This document shows, one piece after another, positions 8,755 through 17,131 of a stretch of DNA of 36,767 nucleotides (the first letter of the stretch is position 1; each line of letters opens with the position of its first letter). This DNA comes from Gammaproteobacteria bacterium (lineage in GTDB: Bacteria > Pseudomonadota > Gammaproteobacteria > UBA6429 > Thiohalophilaceae): assembly GCA_022712915.1 (NCBI GenBank), contig JAFLJQ010000235.1, forward strand, positions 1 to 36,767, given 5' to 3'. Below the pieces are notes generated by a model. It did not search any database. It was not told the DNA's origin and saw nothing but the letters and a program-made list of their open reading frames with translations. Both the position numbers and the translations under genes were made by a program.

Positions 8755-9363
8755 GCATATCCTTAACTGGTAATTGAAAGTCGATATTTTATGTTTGATG
8801 CGGGCAATAAATATGAACCGGCCCTTGCTACCCGTGCATCATGTGGGTGGATAATTTTCAGGATTTACAGTGAAATAGTCGGTTTATTGCCAGATGCAGA
8901 CTATAGAAATAGTCCGGTCTTATGCCGAGCTGACACTGAATGACATGTATTATCGTGCAACCGGTATGTTTTAGTTAGTGAATAATTGATTGCTTATATT
9001 CCTAAAAGGAATGCTTCGCCAGATGGTTAGAGGTTTGGGAGTCGTGTTCCTACTTATTATCTCAGCCCGTAAAGGCTTAGACATGAGTCGATTTACTCTA
9101 TTTGATGACGCTTTGTTGTCACCTTTTGAGATAGGGAGGAATGCTGTTTAATGTAATCCCCATTTTATTTTCATATTAGCCTGTGTCACCGTTGCGGGGG
9201 GGGGCGATTTGAAGCCCACCCTTTGCACTTTCGGGCATTATTTCTCAGTCACCTCATTCCATCTGGAAATGTTATTCTTTGTGAAATCACCTAAAAGTGT
9301 GACGGATTTGTCGATATACTTAATCAAGCACTAATTGTATTGGCGTTTATGAGGTTAACCGAT
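8755..9363. other. Gene-free region between divergent SulP and the small membrane protein
   Basis: About 600 bases with no supportable gene. A run of nine G (9196-9204) is the only striking feature. TTGTCG (9308) with TAATTG-like bases about 18 further on could be a sigma-70 promoter for the next gene, but the match is poor. Confidence 0.4.
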
Positions 9364-9555
9364 ATGAATAAATTTGATCATGTTACTGGCTTTCTGACGG
9401 GTAGCCTTATTAGCATTCTTTATGTTACTGGCTCCATCACCGGAGGCGTAGCCCACTTGCTAGTGGTGGTTGGAATTATCTTTGTTGTGACCAGTGTTGT
9501 TAGCTATTGTTCTTTATCTCCTGTTATCGAAACCTCAAGTAATAAAAATAAATAA
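9364..9555 (+). CDS. Small membrane protein, YgaP-like (DUF2892-type)
   Basis: A 63-residue protein with two hydrophobic helices (about residues 8-22 and 27-46) followed by YCSLSPVIE and a lysine-rich end. The short two-helix form with a C-x-L/P-x-x-x-I/L motif after helix 2 resembles the membrane domain of YgaP-type sulfurtransferases (DUF2892), here without a rhodanese domain. I start at ATG 9364 because GAGG (9351-9354) lies nine bases upstream; earlier in-frame starts at 9340 and 9349 lack a site. Function is unknown; the family link is tentative. Confidence 0.55.
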   Translation: MNKFDHVTGFLTGSLISILYVTGSITGGVAHLLVVVGIIFVVTSVVSYCSLSPVIETSSNKNK

Positions 9556-9620
9556 CCTTAATAGTGTCTTCATAATTTTGTGCTTGCTATAATCCACCTG
9601 CTTTTAATGAGGTAGACAGT

Positions 9621-9932
9621 ATGAGTATGCAAATACAGATAGAAGAAAAACTTGCTAAAGAGCTGAAAGCTCAACATCTTGAAGTGGTAAATGAAAGCAA
9701 TAACCACAACGTCCCGCCCGGTTCCGAATCGCACTTTAAAATCGTAGTGGTAGCACCTGATTTCGAGGGTAAAAGTTTGATCAATCGGCATCGCATGATT
9801 AACAGTATTCTGGCGGATGAACTCAAGAACCAGATCCATGCCCTGGCCATGCATACCTATACTGAAGAAGAATGGAACAAGGCCAGTGGTGATGCCCCTA
9901 TGTCTCCTCCTTGCATGGGTGGTGGTAAATAG
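9621..9932 (+). CDS. bolA: BolA-family protein
   Basis: A 103-residue BolA protein. BolA proteins partner monothiol glutaredoxins in Fe-S cluster handling, and some act as stress-induced regulators. The core is clear: [15 protein letters not shown], the helix [13 protein letters not shown] and the conserved H-A-L-A-M-H-T-Y-T end strand. The SHF and RHR segments hold the histidines used for cluster or metal binding. A short tail with PPCMGGGK adds a cysteine. ATG 9621 has GAGGT seven bases upstream. It ends in a hairpin terminator and converges with glcE. Whether it is the BolA1 or IbaG subtype I cannot settle. Confidence 0.88.
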   Translation: MSMQIQIEEKLAKELKAQHLEVVNESNNHNVPPGSESHFKIVVVAPDFEGKSLINRHRMINSILADELKNQIHALAMHTYTEEEWNKASGDAPMSPPCMGGGK

Positions 9933-9960
9933 TGACTGTTTTAATACCGATAATTGATTA

Positions 9961-9987
9961 ATGTCTGTGTATCAGACATGGATTTTT
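9961..9987 (+). terminator. Intrinsic terminator of bolA
   Basis: ATGTCTG (9961-9967), loop TGTAT, CAGACAT (9973-9979), then GA and TTTTT (9983-9987). It lies 28 bases after the bolA stop. Confidence 0.65.
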
Positions 9988-10060
9988 AATACTGGCGGGT
10001 AACATAAAGCGGAACAGGCGTATTGATTTAAGTAGTCTACTGGTTTTGGTTTGCGTGGTC

Positions 10061-11125
10061 TTAAAAATCAGAGTACATGCGAGTCGGGTTGAGAATGCAG
10101 TTTGGATCAAAGGCCAGTTTGAGGTTGAGATGTAACTGTTTTAACTTGCCTGACAGGGGCTGAAAATATTCTTCATTGTTATCGCCATGGCGAAACAGGG
10201 TGGCATGGCCCTGAGCGGTGATGGCCTGTTGCCGAATGGTTTCGGCATCCATGTCTGATTTGATCCAGCGTTGTGCTCCACCCCAATCGATAAATGTTTC
10301 CCCGTTTATGTTCAGCTTCGTAGTATTGGCAGGAACAGATAGACGCCATAAAGGTTGTTCGCTATCAAAGAAGGCTAATTGTTGTTCGCGTAGTTTGTAC
10401 CAGAACTGTTCACCGTCATTAAGTTCATCACCTTGTATACTTTGCATGGCCACTTTGATGGCCTGCTTAGTACCCGATAGACGGGTGTAAAGATATTGCC
10501 CGTCATGGCAACTGGCGGATAAGGGCAGGGGCTTGCGACCATAGTTGAGCATTTTTGCCAGAGCCTGGTCGGCGGGTAGTTTGTTGATAAGGGTGGTTTC
10601 AAATGCTGGACGGGGTAACACCTTTAAGGAGACTTCAAGCAATATCCCCAAAGTGCCGAGTGAACCGGTAAGTAGACGTGAAAGATCATAACCGGCAACA
10701 TTCTTCATGACTTCACCACCGAAATGGAGCTGCTCACCTTTGCCATTGATCAGTTTTGTGCCGAGTACAAAGTCTCTTGCTGCACCGGCATAGGGGCGTC
10801 TTGGGCCTGATAGGCCACTCGCAATGGCTCCACCAAGGGTGGCCCTGTCTCCAAAGTGAGGTGGTTCAAAGGCCAGCATTTGATTGTGTTCGGCCAAGGC
10901 GTTTTCAATGAGCTTTAACGGTGTACCTGCTGCCGCTGTGATCACCAGTTCAGTCGGTTCATAGTGGATAATGCCACCGTGATGACGGACATCAAGCAGT
11001 TGGCCATTGATTTGTCGGCCATAAAAATTCTTGCTGTTACCTCCATGGATCTTTAAGGGCGTGCGTGTTTGATAGGCATGTAGAACAATATCCTGAATAC
11101 GCTGGTTTTGTGCTTCTACAGACAT
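10061..11125 (-). CDS. glcE: Glycolate oxidase FAD-binding subunit GlcE
   Basis: Second flavin-type subunit of the membrane-associated glycolate oxidase GlcDEF, which turns glycolate into glyoxylate and passes electrons to the quinone pool. At 354 residues it has the usual GlcE length and the FAD_binding_4 (PCMH) fold only: KIHGGNSKNF near residue 25, T-A-A-A-G-T-P-L near 63 and FGDRATLGGAIASGLSGPRR at 91-110. It lacks the long substrate-binding C-terminal half of GlcD. It is the last gene of a three-gene minus-strand run, seven bases after the kinase gene. The Fe-S subunit GlcF, normally adjacent, is not in the window; the next gene downstream is bolA on the other strand. Confidence 0.93.
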   Translation of the reverse strand: MSVEAQNQRIQDIVLHAYQTRTPLKIHGGNSKNFYGRQINGQLLDVRHHGGIIHYEPTELVITAAAGTPLKLIENALAEHNQMLAFEPPHFGDRATLGGAIASGLSGPRRPYAGAARDFVLGTKLINGKGEQLHFGGEVMKNVAGYDLSRLLTGSLGTLGILLEVSLKVLPRPAFETTLINKLPADQALAKMLNYGRKPLPLSASCHDGQYLYTRLSGTKQAIKVAMQSIQGDELNDGEQFWYKLREQQLAFFDSEQPLWRLSVPANTTKLNINGETFIDWGGAQRWIKSDMDAETIRQQAITAQGHATLFRHGDNNEEYFQPLSGKLKQLHLNLKLAFDPNCILNPTRMYSDF

Positions 11126-11132
11126 GTCTTGA

Positions 11133-12695
11133 TTAGGTTTTGTTTATAGTGGAGGCCAGTTGTCTGATATCAATGTCTTGTTCGGTATCCAGTTGAATTA
11201 GATTAGCCATTAAATTATCGCTGACTGCTTGCCAGTTTTGTAGCTGTTGTTCGAGTACATTGACCGTGGCATCAGAATAATCCTCTTTACGTTGATGAAT
11301 TCGATTGCGTAGTGTCTCGGGTCTGGCTTTAAACTCAAGTATATGAAAAGGGAGAGTCATTTGTTCAGCAATTTTCTGAAATAAAGTAATTTGTTGTGGG
11401 TCAATAAAGGTGGCATCGACAATGACCTTGTAACCTGCCGTTAGTAATTCTTCCGCCAGTTCTGCTAGAGATTGATAGACGTGTTGTGTCATGTCCTTGC
11501 TGTATAAATCAGGACTGTTGTTGTGTAACCTTTTACGTTCAACATCAGAGCGAATTCTGATTGCGCCTATCATTTCCAATAATGGTTGCGTGTATGTTGT
11601 CTTGCCTGTTCCAGACACGCCGCGGGTAAGTATTAATATCGGTGTAGATGCTTGGGTGTAGTTTTCCGTTAGTTCAATATAGGAAAGAAAATCTTTAAGT
11701 GTCTTATCTTGTTCCTGTTGAGTGAGGTGGGTTTGGTCTTGGCTTTGATCCTGGAATTGACTAAGCCGAATGGCATCGACCTTGACACGTACCAGGGCAC
11801 GGTAGACTTTATAAAATGTGAGTAGCTTTAGCCCCTCGTAATCACCTGTTAGTTCCAGGTAACGATTCAGTAAGCGCCATGCAAATGGACTTTGCTGACG
11901 ATCTTCCAGATCCATGATCAAAAAGGCGATATCGTTAATGGTATCGATCCAGCGCAAGTCTGGATTGAATTCTAGACAATCGAACAATACTACTTTTCCA
12001 TCCAGCAAGGCCATGTTACGTAAATGCATATCACCATGACCTTCTCGAATAAAACCATTTGATTTACGTTGTCGGATAATCTCTTGCAAGGGAGTGAATT
12101 GTTTTTTACACCAGTTTTCCAGTGTCTTTAAACGAGGCTCATATTGATTATGTTTGAGACTATGGTGAATATGTTTAAAATTTTCTATAACCGGTTGGTA
12201 GACCTGTTCGGTCAGGCCATAAATGGAATGACTTGCGGCACGTTCGGTTGTTTGATGAAAGTTAGCAACGGTCTCGGCCAGACTGTCTATATGGTCAGTT
12301 GTGAGTTGTTTGTTTGCCAGAACTTCATCCAGTTGAGCTGACTGGGGGAATTGTTTCATTTTTACGGCATATTCAATGGCCGGGCCATGGCCATTCAAGG
12401 TCGGCTTTTCAGGGCTACCCGTGAGGCAAACAAGCTCCAGATAAAGTTCAGGTGCAAGACGCCGGTTAAGCCGCAATTCTTCTTCACAAAAATATTTGCG
12501 TAATGCCAGGGTGGAGAAATCCAGGAAACCCATGTTGACGGGTTTTTTAAATTTATAGGCATATTGACCTGTTAATAAAATCCAGGAGATATGGGTTTGT
12601 AAAACGGTGAAATGGTCAATCGCGTGTGTATAGAGTGATGGCTGTTGCAGGTTTTGCAGCAAAATTTCCTGCGCTTGCAGTGATGTCTTGTCCAT
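11133..12695 (-). CDS. APH-like kinase / P-loop ATPase fusion protein
   Basis: A 520-residue two-domain protein. Residues 1 to about 340 form an aminoglycoside phosphotransferase-like kinase with the catalytic-loop motif HGDMHLRN (220-227) and a metal-site strand VVLFDCLEFN. Residues about 350-520 are an AAA_33/zeta-like P-loop domain with Walker A GVSGTGKTT (359-367) and an R-S-D-V-E-R-K-R segment. The fusion is a known conserved architecture often annotated as a bifunctional aminoglycoside phosphotransferase/ATP-binding protein; its substrate is not known and antibiotic resistance should not be assumed. It starts two bases after the glcD stop and ends seven bases before glcE, so the three are almost surely co-transcribed. 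A small-molecule kinase role linked to glycolate is possible but unproven. Confidence 0.85.
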   Translation of the reverse strand: MDKTSLQAQEILLQNLQQPSLYTHAIDHFTVLQTHISWILLTGQYAYKFKKPVNMGFLDFSTLALRKYFCEEELRLNRRLAPELYLELVCLTGSPEKPTLNGHGPAIEYAVKMKQFPQSAQLDEVLANKQLTTDHIDSLAETVANFHQTTERAASHSIYGLTEQVYQPVIENFKHIHHSLKHNQYEPRLKTLENWCKKQFTPLQEIIRQRKSNGFIREGHGDMHLRNMALLDGKVVLFDCLEFNPDLRWIDTINDIAFLIMDLEDRQQSPFAWRLLNRYLELTGDYEGLKLLTFYKVYRALVRVKVDAIRLSQFQDQSQDQTHLTQQEQDKTLKDFLSYIELTENYTQASTPILILTRGVSGTGKTTYTQPLLEMIGAIRIRSDVERKRLHNNSPDLYSKDMTQHVYQSLAELAEELLTAGYKVIVDATFIDPQQITLFQKIAEQMTLPFHILEFKARPETLRNRIHQRKEDYSDATVNVLEQQLQNWQAVSDNLMANLIQLDTEQDIDIRQLASTINKT

Positions 12696-12697
12696 AT

Positions 12698-14179
12698 TTA
12701 GAAACGTTCCAGCTCGGGGTGAGGGAGTTGGCCGTGATGTACATGCATGGCTCCCAGTTCGGCACAGCGATGCAGGGTGGGTACAGCCTTGCCGGGATTG
12801 AGCAGACTCTCGGGATCAAAGGCGTGCTTGACAGCATGAAATTGTTTTAACTCCAGTGCCTGGAACTGTACACACATTTGATCTATCTTTTCGATGCCCA
12901 CGCCGTGTTCACCGCTAATGGTGCCGCCGACCTCAATGCAAAGCTCCAGTATTTTGCCGCCAAACTCTTCAGTGCGCTCAAGTTCTCCTGGCTTATTGGC
13001 ATCGTACAAAATGAGTGGATGCAGATTGCCGTCACCGGCATGAAACACATTGGCGACCGGTAAATTATATTCCTTTGACCATTCATTAATGCGTTTTAAA
13101 ACGGTGGCCAGTTGCTTGCGGGGGATAGTCCCGTCCATGCAGTAATAATCTGGTGAGAGTCTACCGATAGCGGGGAAGGCAGCCTTGCGACCCTTCCACA
13201 TCAACTCTCTTTCGGTATTGTCTTTTGCGGTGCGTAGTTCAGTGGCACCGCTTTTTTGTAACAGGGAATGAACGATCAGGATCTGTTCCGAAACTTCTTC
13301 GTTTATTCCATCCAGTTCACAGAGCAAAATAGCCTCGGCATCTTCTGGATAACCGGCGTGAACAAAGGCCTCGGCCGCCTGAATCGCATATCGGTCCATC
13401 ATTTCCAGACCCGCCGGGATAATGCCGTGGGCAATGATGTCAGCCACGGCATTGCCCGCCTTTTCAATATCATCAAATGCAGCCAGTATGACTTGTGCGC
13501 GTTCTGGTAAGGGCAGGAGCTTCACGGTGACTTCGACAATAATACCCAGCAGGCCTTCCGAACCCGTGAGCAGGGCGAGCAGATCATAACCCGGTGAATC
13601 GAGTCCACCGCCACCTATGGTCACGCGTTCCCCATCCATGGTAATAATGATTAATTGCTGGATATTGTGCACGGTTAAACCGTATTTAAGACAATGCACG
13701 CCACCTGCATTTTCTGCGACGTTACCGCCGATGGTGCAGGCAATCTGTGACGAAGGATCGGGAGCATAATAAAGACCATGTTGCTTTACCGCCTCACTGA
13801 TGGCGAGATTACGCACGCCAGGCTGGACACGGGCGGTACGGGCAACAGGATCGAGCTCAATGATTTGTTTAAATTTTGCCAGACTCAATAACAGGCTTCC
13901 ATCCTGTGGCAAGGCTCCTCCCGATAAGCCCGTACCGGCACCTCGGGCAATCACGGGGATCTGCTCTGCATGACAAAGTCGCATGATGGCCTGTACCTGT
14001 TCAATCGTATCCGGCAGGGCGACAACCCAGGGCAGTTCACGGTAGGCAGAAAGGCCATCACATTCGTAGGGACGGGTGTCTTCACTGTCGAATAACACTG
14101 ATGCGCGTGGCAATATGCGTCGCAGTTGCCTGACGAACGGTGATCGGCGTTTATTGACCTTGTGTATTTTTGCTACCAT
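12698..14179 (-). CDS. glcD: Glycolate oxidase catalytic subunit GlcD
   Basis: FAD-linked subunit that oxidises glycolate (or D-lactate in close paralogues). The 493 residues contain the PCMH FAD-binding motifs VIARGAGTGLSGGALP (76-91) and D-P-S-S-Q-I-A-C-T-I-G-G-N-V-A-E-N-A-G-G, and the C-terminal FAD_oxidase_C domain with the metal/substrate motif HAGDGNLHP and SGEHGVGIEK. It is the first gene of the minus-strand operon, with the kinase fusion and glcE directly after it, which favours glycolate oxidase over D-lactate dehydrogenase. The Shine-Dalgarno before ATG 14179 is weak. A 141-bp MITE-like element sits about 40 bases upstream and may separate or alter its promoter region. Confidence 0.93.
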   Translation of the reverse strand: MVAKIHKVNKRRSPFVRQLRRILPRASVLFDSEDTRPYECDGLSAYRELPWVVALPDTIEQVQAIMRLCHAEQIPVIARGAGTGLSGGALPQDGSLLLSLAKFKQIIELDPVARTARVQPGVRNLAISEAVKQHGLYYAPDPSSQIACTIGGNVAENAGGVHCLKYGLTVHNIQQLIIITMDGERVTIGGGGLDSPGYDLLALLTGSEGLLGIIVEVTVKLLPLPERAQVILAAFDDIEKAGNAVADIIAHGIIPAGLEMMDRYAIQAAEAFVHAGYPEDAEAILLCELDGINEEVSEQILIVHSLLQKSGATELRTAKDNTERELMWKGRKAAFPAIGRLSPDYYCMDGTIPRKQLATVLKRINEWSKEYNLPVANVFHAGDGNLHPLILYDANKPGELERTEEFGGKILELCIEVGGTISGEHGVGIEKIDQMCVQFQALELKQFHAVKHAFDPESLLNPGKAVPTLHRCAELGAMHVHHGQLPHPELERF

Positions 14180-14219
14180 GTTATTTATTCTACATCAGGC
14201 TAAACAGATTAAAACTATA

Positions 14220-14360
14220 GGGTGCCTCTAATAATTTGATCAAGACGATGATGGCAAGGCACAAAGGGGCGAAAAAACGCAGTTTACACGCAGTAAATGA
14301 GCATTTTGAGCCCGTTTGTAACGCCGCTAGCACGGCTTTAGCGAATTATTAGAAGTGCCC
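14220..14360. mobile_element. 141-bp MITE-like element with 4-bp flanking repeats
   Basis: The ends GGGTGCCTCTAATAATTTG and CGAATTATTAGAAGTGCCC are imperfect inverted repeats of each other (16 of 19). The element is flanked on both sides by TATA (14216-14219 and 14361-14364), which looks like a target-site duplication. It codes for nothing. The interior (CAAGGCA, CGCAGTTT, GTAAATGAGC, TTTTGAGC, AACGCC) is shared with 32772-33039. It fills the gap between divergent glcD and the small membrane gene and ends just before the latter's ribosome-binding site. Confidence 0.75.
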
Positions 14361-14381
14361 TATATAACGAAGGAACATGAC

Positions 14382-14765
14382 ATGCGTAATCTTCTATTAG
14401 CTCTGGGTGCTGGAGTTGTTACCTGTTTATTTATCTATGTGCTGCCCTATGGTCGGGCATTGGATATGGTTGGTTTGTTACTGGGTGTGGTTGCGGCCAT
14501 CTACATTGGTTTTGCTATTGTTGATGGTCGGAATAATATTATCTATCTGGAATGCTCTGTTGCGGCGGTATTTATTTTGCTTGCCCTGTTGGGTATGTGG
14601 GGCAAACCGGTGTGGTTGGTGGTGGGGTTTTTTGCTCACGGGGCGTGGTGTTTGTTGCATTATCCCGGCAAGATGGGCGCAAGGGTGCGTAAGGGGTATC
14701 CATCGGCCTGTGTCGTATACGACTGGATTATTGGTTTTTATCTGGTTTATTGGTTAGGTTGGTAG
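14382..14765 (+). CDS. Small integral membrane protein of unknown function
   Basis: A 127-residue protein with four probable membrane helices: about residues 2-20, 24-43, 48-68 and 72-85, plus a final WIIGFYLVYWL hydrophobic end. No catalytic motif is visible apart from a conserved-looking FFAHGAWCLLHYP segment. I do not recognise a named family. ATG 14382 has AAGGA (14370-14374) seven bases upstream; the longer reading frame from 14355 would begin inside the MITE-like element and is unlikely. It is followed ten bases later by hslR and so may be co-transcribed with it. Confidence 0.7.
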   Translation: MRNLLLALGAGVVTCLFIYVLPYGRALDMVGLLLGVVAAIYIGFAIVDGRNNIIYLECSVAAVFILLALLGMWGKPVWLVVGFFAHGAWCLLHYPGKMGARVRKGYPSACVVYDWIIGFYLVYWLGW

Positions 14766-14775
14766 TATCGAGTAT

Positions 14776-15159
14776 ATGGAAAAGTTACGTATTGATAAAT
14801 GGTTGTGGGCGGCCCGTTTTTATAAAACACGCGTCCTGGCAAATGAGGCGGTGGGCGGAGGCCATGTGCATTTGAATGGCTCACGGATCAAACCGTCTCG
14901 TGAAATTAAGGTCGGTGACCGGTTGGAGGTTAACAAATCACCCTATACCTTTAAGATCACCATAGTGGCATTGGCGACAAAGCGCGGCTCCGCCACTCTG
15001 GCACAAGGCCTTTATGAGGAGAGTGAGGATAGTCGTCAACGGCGTGAGGTCGTACAGGAACAACGCCGTATCGAAAAGGCTGCGAATCCTGGCCCAGCTA
15101 AACGGCCAAACAAGCGAGATCTGCGGCAGATTATCCGCTTTGTTAATAAGAATCAGTAG
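14776..15159 (+). CDS. hslR: Ribosome-associated heat-shock protein Hsp15
   Basis: Hsp15 binds free 50S subunits that carry a stalled nascent chain, through its S4 RNA-binding domain, and helps recycle them after heat stress. The S4 domain is plain: RIDKWLWAARFYKTR at residues 5-19, then GGHVHLNGSRIKPSREIKVG, followed by a basic C-terminal region rich in R and K that also belongs to the family. Its 127 residues match the usual length. It lies between the small membrane protein (10 bases) and a Nudix gene (8 bases). I see no heat-shock promoter directly upstream. Confidence 0.93.
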   Translation: MEKLRIDKWLWAARFYKTRVLANEAVGGGHVHLNGSRIKPSREIKVGDRLEVNKSPYTFKITIVALATKRGSATLAQGLYEESEDSRQRREVVQEQRRIEKAANPGPAKRPNKRDLRQIIRFVNKNQ

Positions 15160-15167
15160 GAGACCCC

Positions 15168-15608
15168 GTGCCAAGACCCGAAACCCCGCTGTTGGCAGCC
15201 GATGCTATTATTGAACTGACCGATCAGCCTGATCGGCCTATTGTTTTAATCGAACGCAAATATGTTCCTTATGGATGGGCCATTCCTGGTGGCTTTGTTG
15301 ATGTGGGAGAGCCACTGGAAAAAGCGGCTATACGTGAGGCATTGGAAGAGACTTGCCTGATGATAAAACTAAAGGCCCTGCTGGGTATTTATTCCGATCC
15401 TAAACGGGATGAACGTGGTCATACCGTCACTGCCGTTTATGTGGCAGAGGCCTGTGGTCAGCCGAGGGCGGCTGATGATGCTATAAATTTACAGATTTTT
15501 ACAATCGATGTATTTCCTATGCAATTGGCCTTCGATCATGCTCAAGTTCTGGCAGATTACTGTCGTTACCGTAAGGAGGGAATGCTTACTCCCTTGAGGA
15601 ATATCTGA
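15168..15608 (+). CDS. Nudix hydrolase
   Basis: A 146-residue Nudix protein that would hydrolyse a nucleoside diphosphate linked to another group, perhaps ADP-ribose. The Nudix box runs from G42 with E48, R56, E57, E60 and E61 all in place (GFVDVGEPLEKAAIREALEE). The glycine that normally follows is a cysteine here (E-E-T-C-L instead of E-E-x-G-U), which is unusual. Start is GTG at 15168 with AGGAG just upstream, eight bases after hslR, so the two are probably one operon. Substrate cannot be told from the sequence. Confidence 0.88.
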   Translation: MPRPETPLLAADAIIELTDQPDRPIVLIERKYVPYGWAIPGGFVDVGEPLEKAAIREALEETCLMIKLKALLGIYSDPKRDERGHTVTAVYVAEACGQPRAADDAINLQIFTIDVFPMQLAFDHAQVLADYCRYRKEGMLTPLRNI

Positions 15609-15693
15609 GCTGTGGGTATTTAGTCTGCTGATTCGCAATGGAGGCCCAGGCAGACACAATATTAGAGATTGCTAATATAACTCGGAGATGCAA

Positions 15694-16095
<402 letters not shown>

Positions 16096-16356
16096 TTTTC
16101 ACTTTATCGTGCTGCGTGGGAATGCCCATGCAAATGTATGCACCTGTCCCAATTAAATTCCTGATTAATACCTGCGATGTATTTAAACGAAATGTGAGTT
16201 TGAATCGAGCGAGTATGATAGATGTTGCTGGCTTGTATAATCATATCTAACCGTTTAAATTAACTCGAACGTAAAGATATCAGAGATAAGGAATGGAGAT
16301 AGTAGACTGGGAAGTGAATATTAAAAACTTCAGGCATTCAGCTCAGGAATAATACC

Positions 16357-16398
16357 ATGCAGTCAGATAGGCATAGTGGTTTTGTGCATTGGGGATGA
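16357..16398 (+). other. 13-codon upstream ORF or broken N-terminus
   Basis: An ATG at 16357 with AGGA eight bases upstream opens a frame reading MQSDRHSGFVHWG and stopping at TGA 16396-16398. That stop overlaps both possible start codons (16395, 16398) of the next gene. It may be a translational-coupling leader, or the true N-terminus of that gene split by loss of one G in the GGGG run at 16391-16394. Confidence 0.4.
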
Positions 16399-16739
16399 TG
16401 ATCTTTCCGCAAGCATTAAAGGCCTGGCAAACCCCCGAGTTTAAAGATGTCCTGAAAGAGGAAATCGAACGGCTGGATCCGTCGCTATTGCCTTTACAAC
16501 AAGGTTTATCGCAGAGCAGTTATGTTGGTGATGGTAAATTCAGTGTGATGATGATTCGTATTTCAGATGAATCAAATTTTATTTACATCAAGGCCGGTAT
16601 TTTTTATGGTGGTGTGATCGCCGGTTGTAATTGCGCGGATGATCCGACACCGGTTGATGAACAGCCGGAATACTGTGAAGTTGAGTTTATCATTAATAAA
16701 TTAACTGCCGAGACGAGCGTGAAACTGCTTTCAGATTAA
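16395..16739 (+). CDS. Conserved hypothetical protein
   Basis: A 114-residue soluble protein beginning M-M-I-F-P-Q-A-L-K-A-W. It shows a polar N-terminal half and a strand-rich second half with the cysteine cluster A-G-C-N-C-A-D-D-P-T-P and a later E-Y-C-E-V. There is no signal peptide or membrane helix. I have the impression of a small conserved proteobacterial family but know no name or function. The start is uncertain: ATG 16395 and 16398 lack a good ribosome-binding site of their own, while the overlapping short ORF at 16357 has one. A MITE-like element begins five bases after the stop. Confidence 0.6.
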   Translation: MMIFPQALKAWQTPEFKDVLKEEIERLDPSLLPLQQGLSQSSYVGDGKFSVMMIRISDESNFIYIKAGIFYGGVIAGCNCADDPTPVDEQPEYCEVEFIINKLTAETSVKLLSD

Positions 16740-16744
16740 ATAGG

Positions 16745-17052
16745 ATCATTGCTGTCCCGTTAAGCATTTAATCCATTTTAAAGATCTAAACCGCAAAGGA
16801 TCGCAATGTTATTTTGTTTTATATTAGAGGAAAATTAGAGCTTATCTGAAGACTTCAAGCTCATTTTTTATAAATTACCGAATTTATTCTTTCTTTGCGC
16901 CGCTTTGCGCCGCTTTGCGCCGCTTTGCGATCTTTGCGGTAAAATGTGTTTTATGAACAATTTTCATGTCTCATGCTCATTTCAACCTCCTCAAGCCGTT
17001 AAGTACTCGGCAGACACATGATTTTTTAGATTATAAGCGGGACAGCAGTGAT
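16745..17052. mobile_element. 308-bp MITE-like element, ATCAYTGCTGTCCC ends
   Basis: The left end ATCATTGCTGTCCCGTTAA (16745-16763) and the right end around GCGGGACAGCAGTGAT (17037-17052) are inverted repeats. The interior matches 26483-26772 nearly base for base over long stretches, including AATCCATTTTAAAGATCTAA near the left end and CTCATGCTCATTTCAACCTC near the right. It has no transposase, so it would need one supplied elsewhere. A 10-bp unit CGCTTTGCGC is repeated three times at 16901-16930, absent from the other copy. Confidence 0.75.
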
Positions 17053-17054
17053 AT

Positions 17055-17083
17055 AGGGTGGGCACAGCTTTTGTGCCCACCCT
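17055..17083. repeat. Perfect 12-bp hairpin of REP type
   Basis: AGGGTGGGCACA (17055-17066), loop GCTTT, TGTGCCCACCCT (17072-17083). It lies two bases beyond the MITE-like element and 48 bases after the ettA stop on the minus strand. There is no T-run, so it could be a REP-like repeat or a processing/anti-exonuclease hairpin for ettA mRNA. A further small hairpin GCCTTC/GAAGGC is at 17114-17130. Confidence 0.6.
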
Positions 17084-17131
17084 TCACTAATAAATATTTT
17101 TTCGTGTCTTTGTGCCTTCGTAGTGAAGGCT

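Noticed and set aside
9196-9204. Run of nine G that could be a phase-variable tract
   Set aside because: It lies in non-coding DNA about 160 bases from the nearest start with no promoter across it; it may also be a sequencing length error.
9933-10061. A glcF gene next to glcE
   Set aside because: Only 128 bases separate glcE from bolA, so glcF cannot be here.
11133-12695. Aminoglycoside resistance gene
   Set aside because: The APH-like fold is shared by many small-molecule kinases, and the fusion and glc operon context argue against a resistance enzyme.
16898-16930. CRISPR-like short repeats
   Set aside because: The 10-bp units are directly tandem without spacers, inside a MITE-like element.
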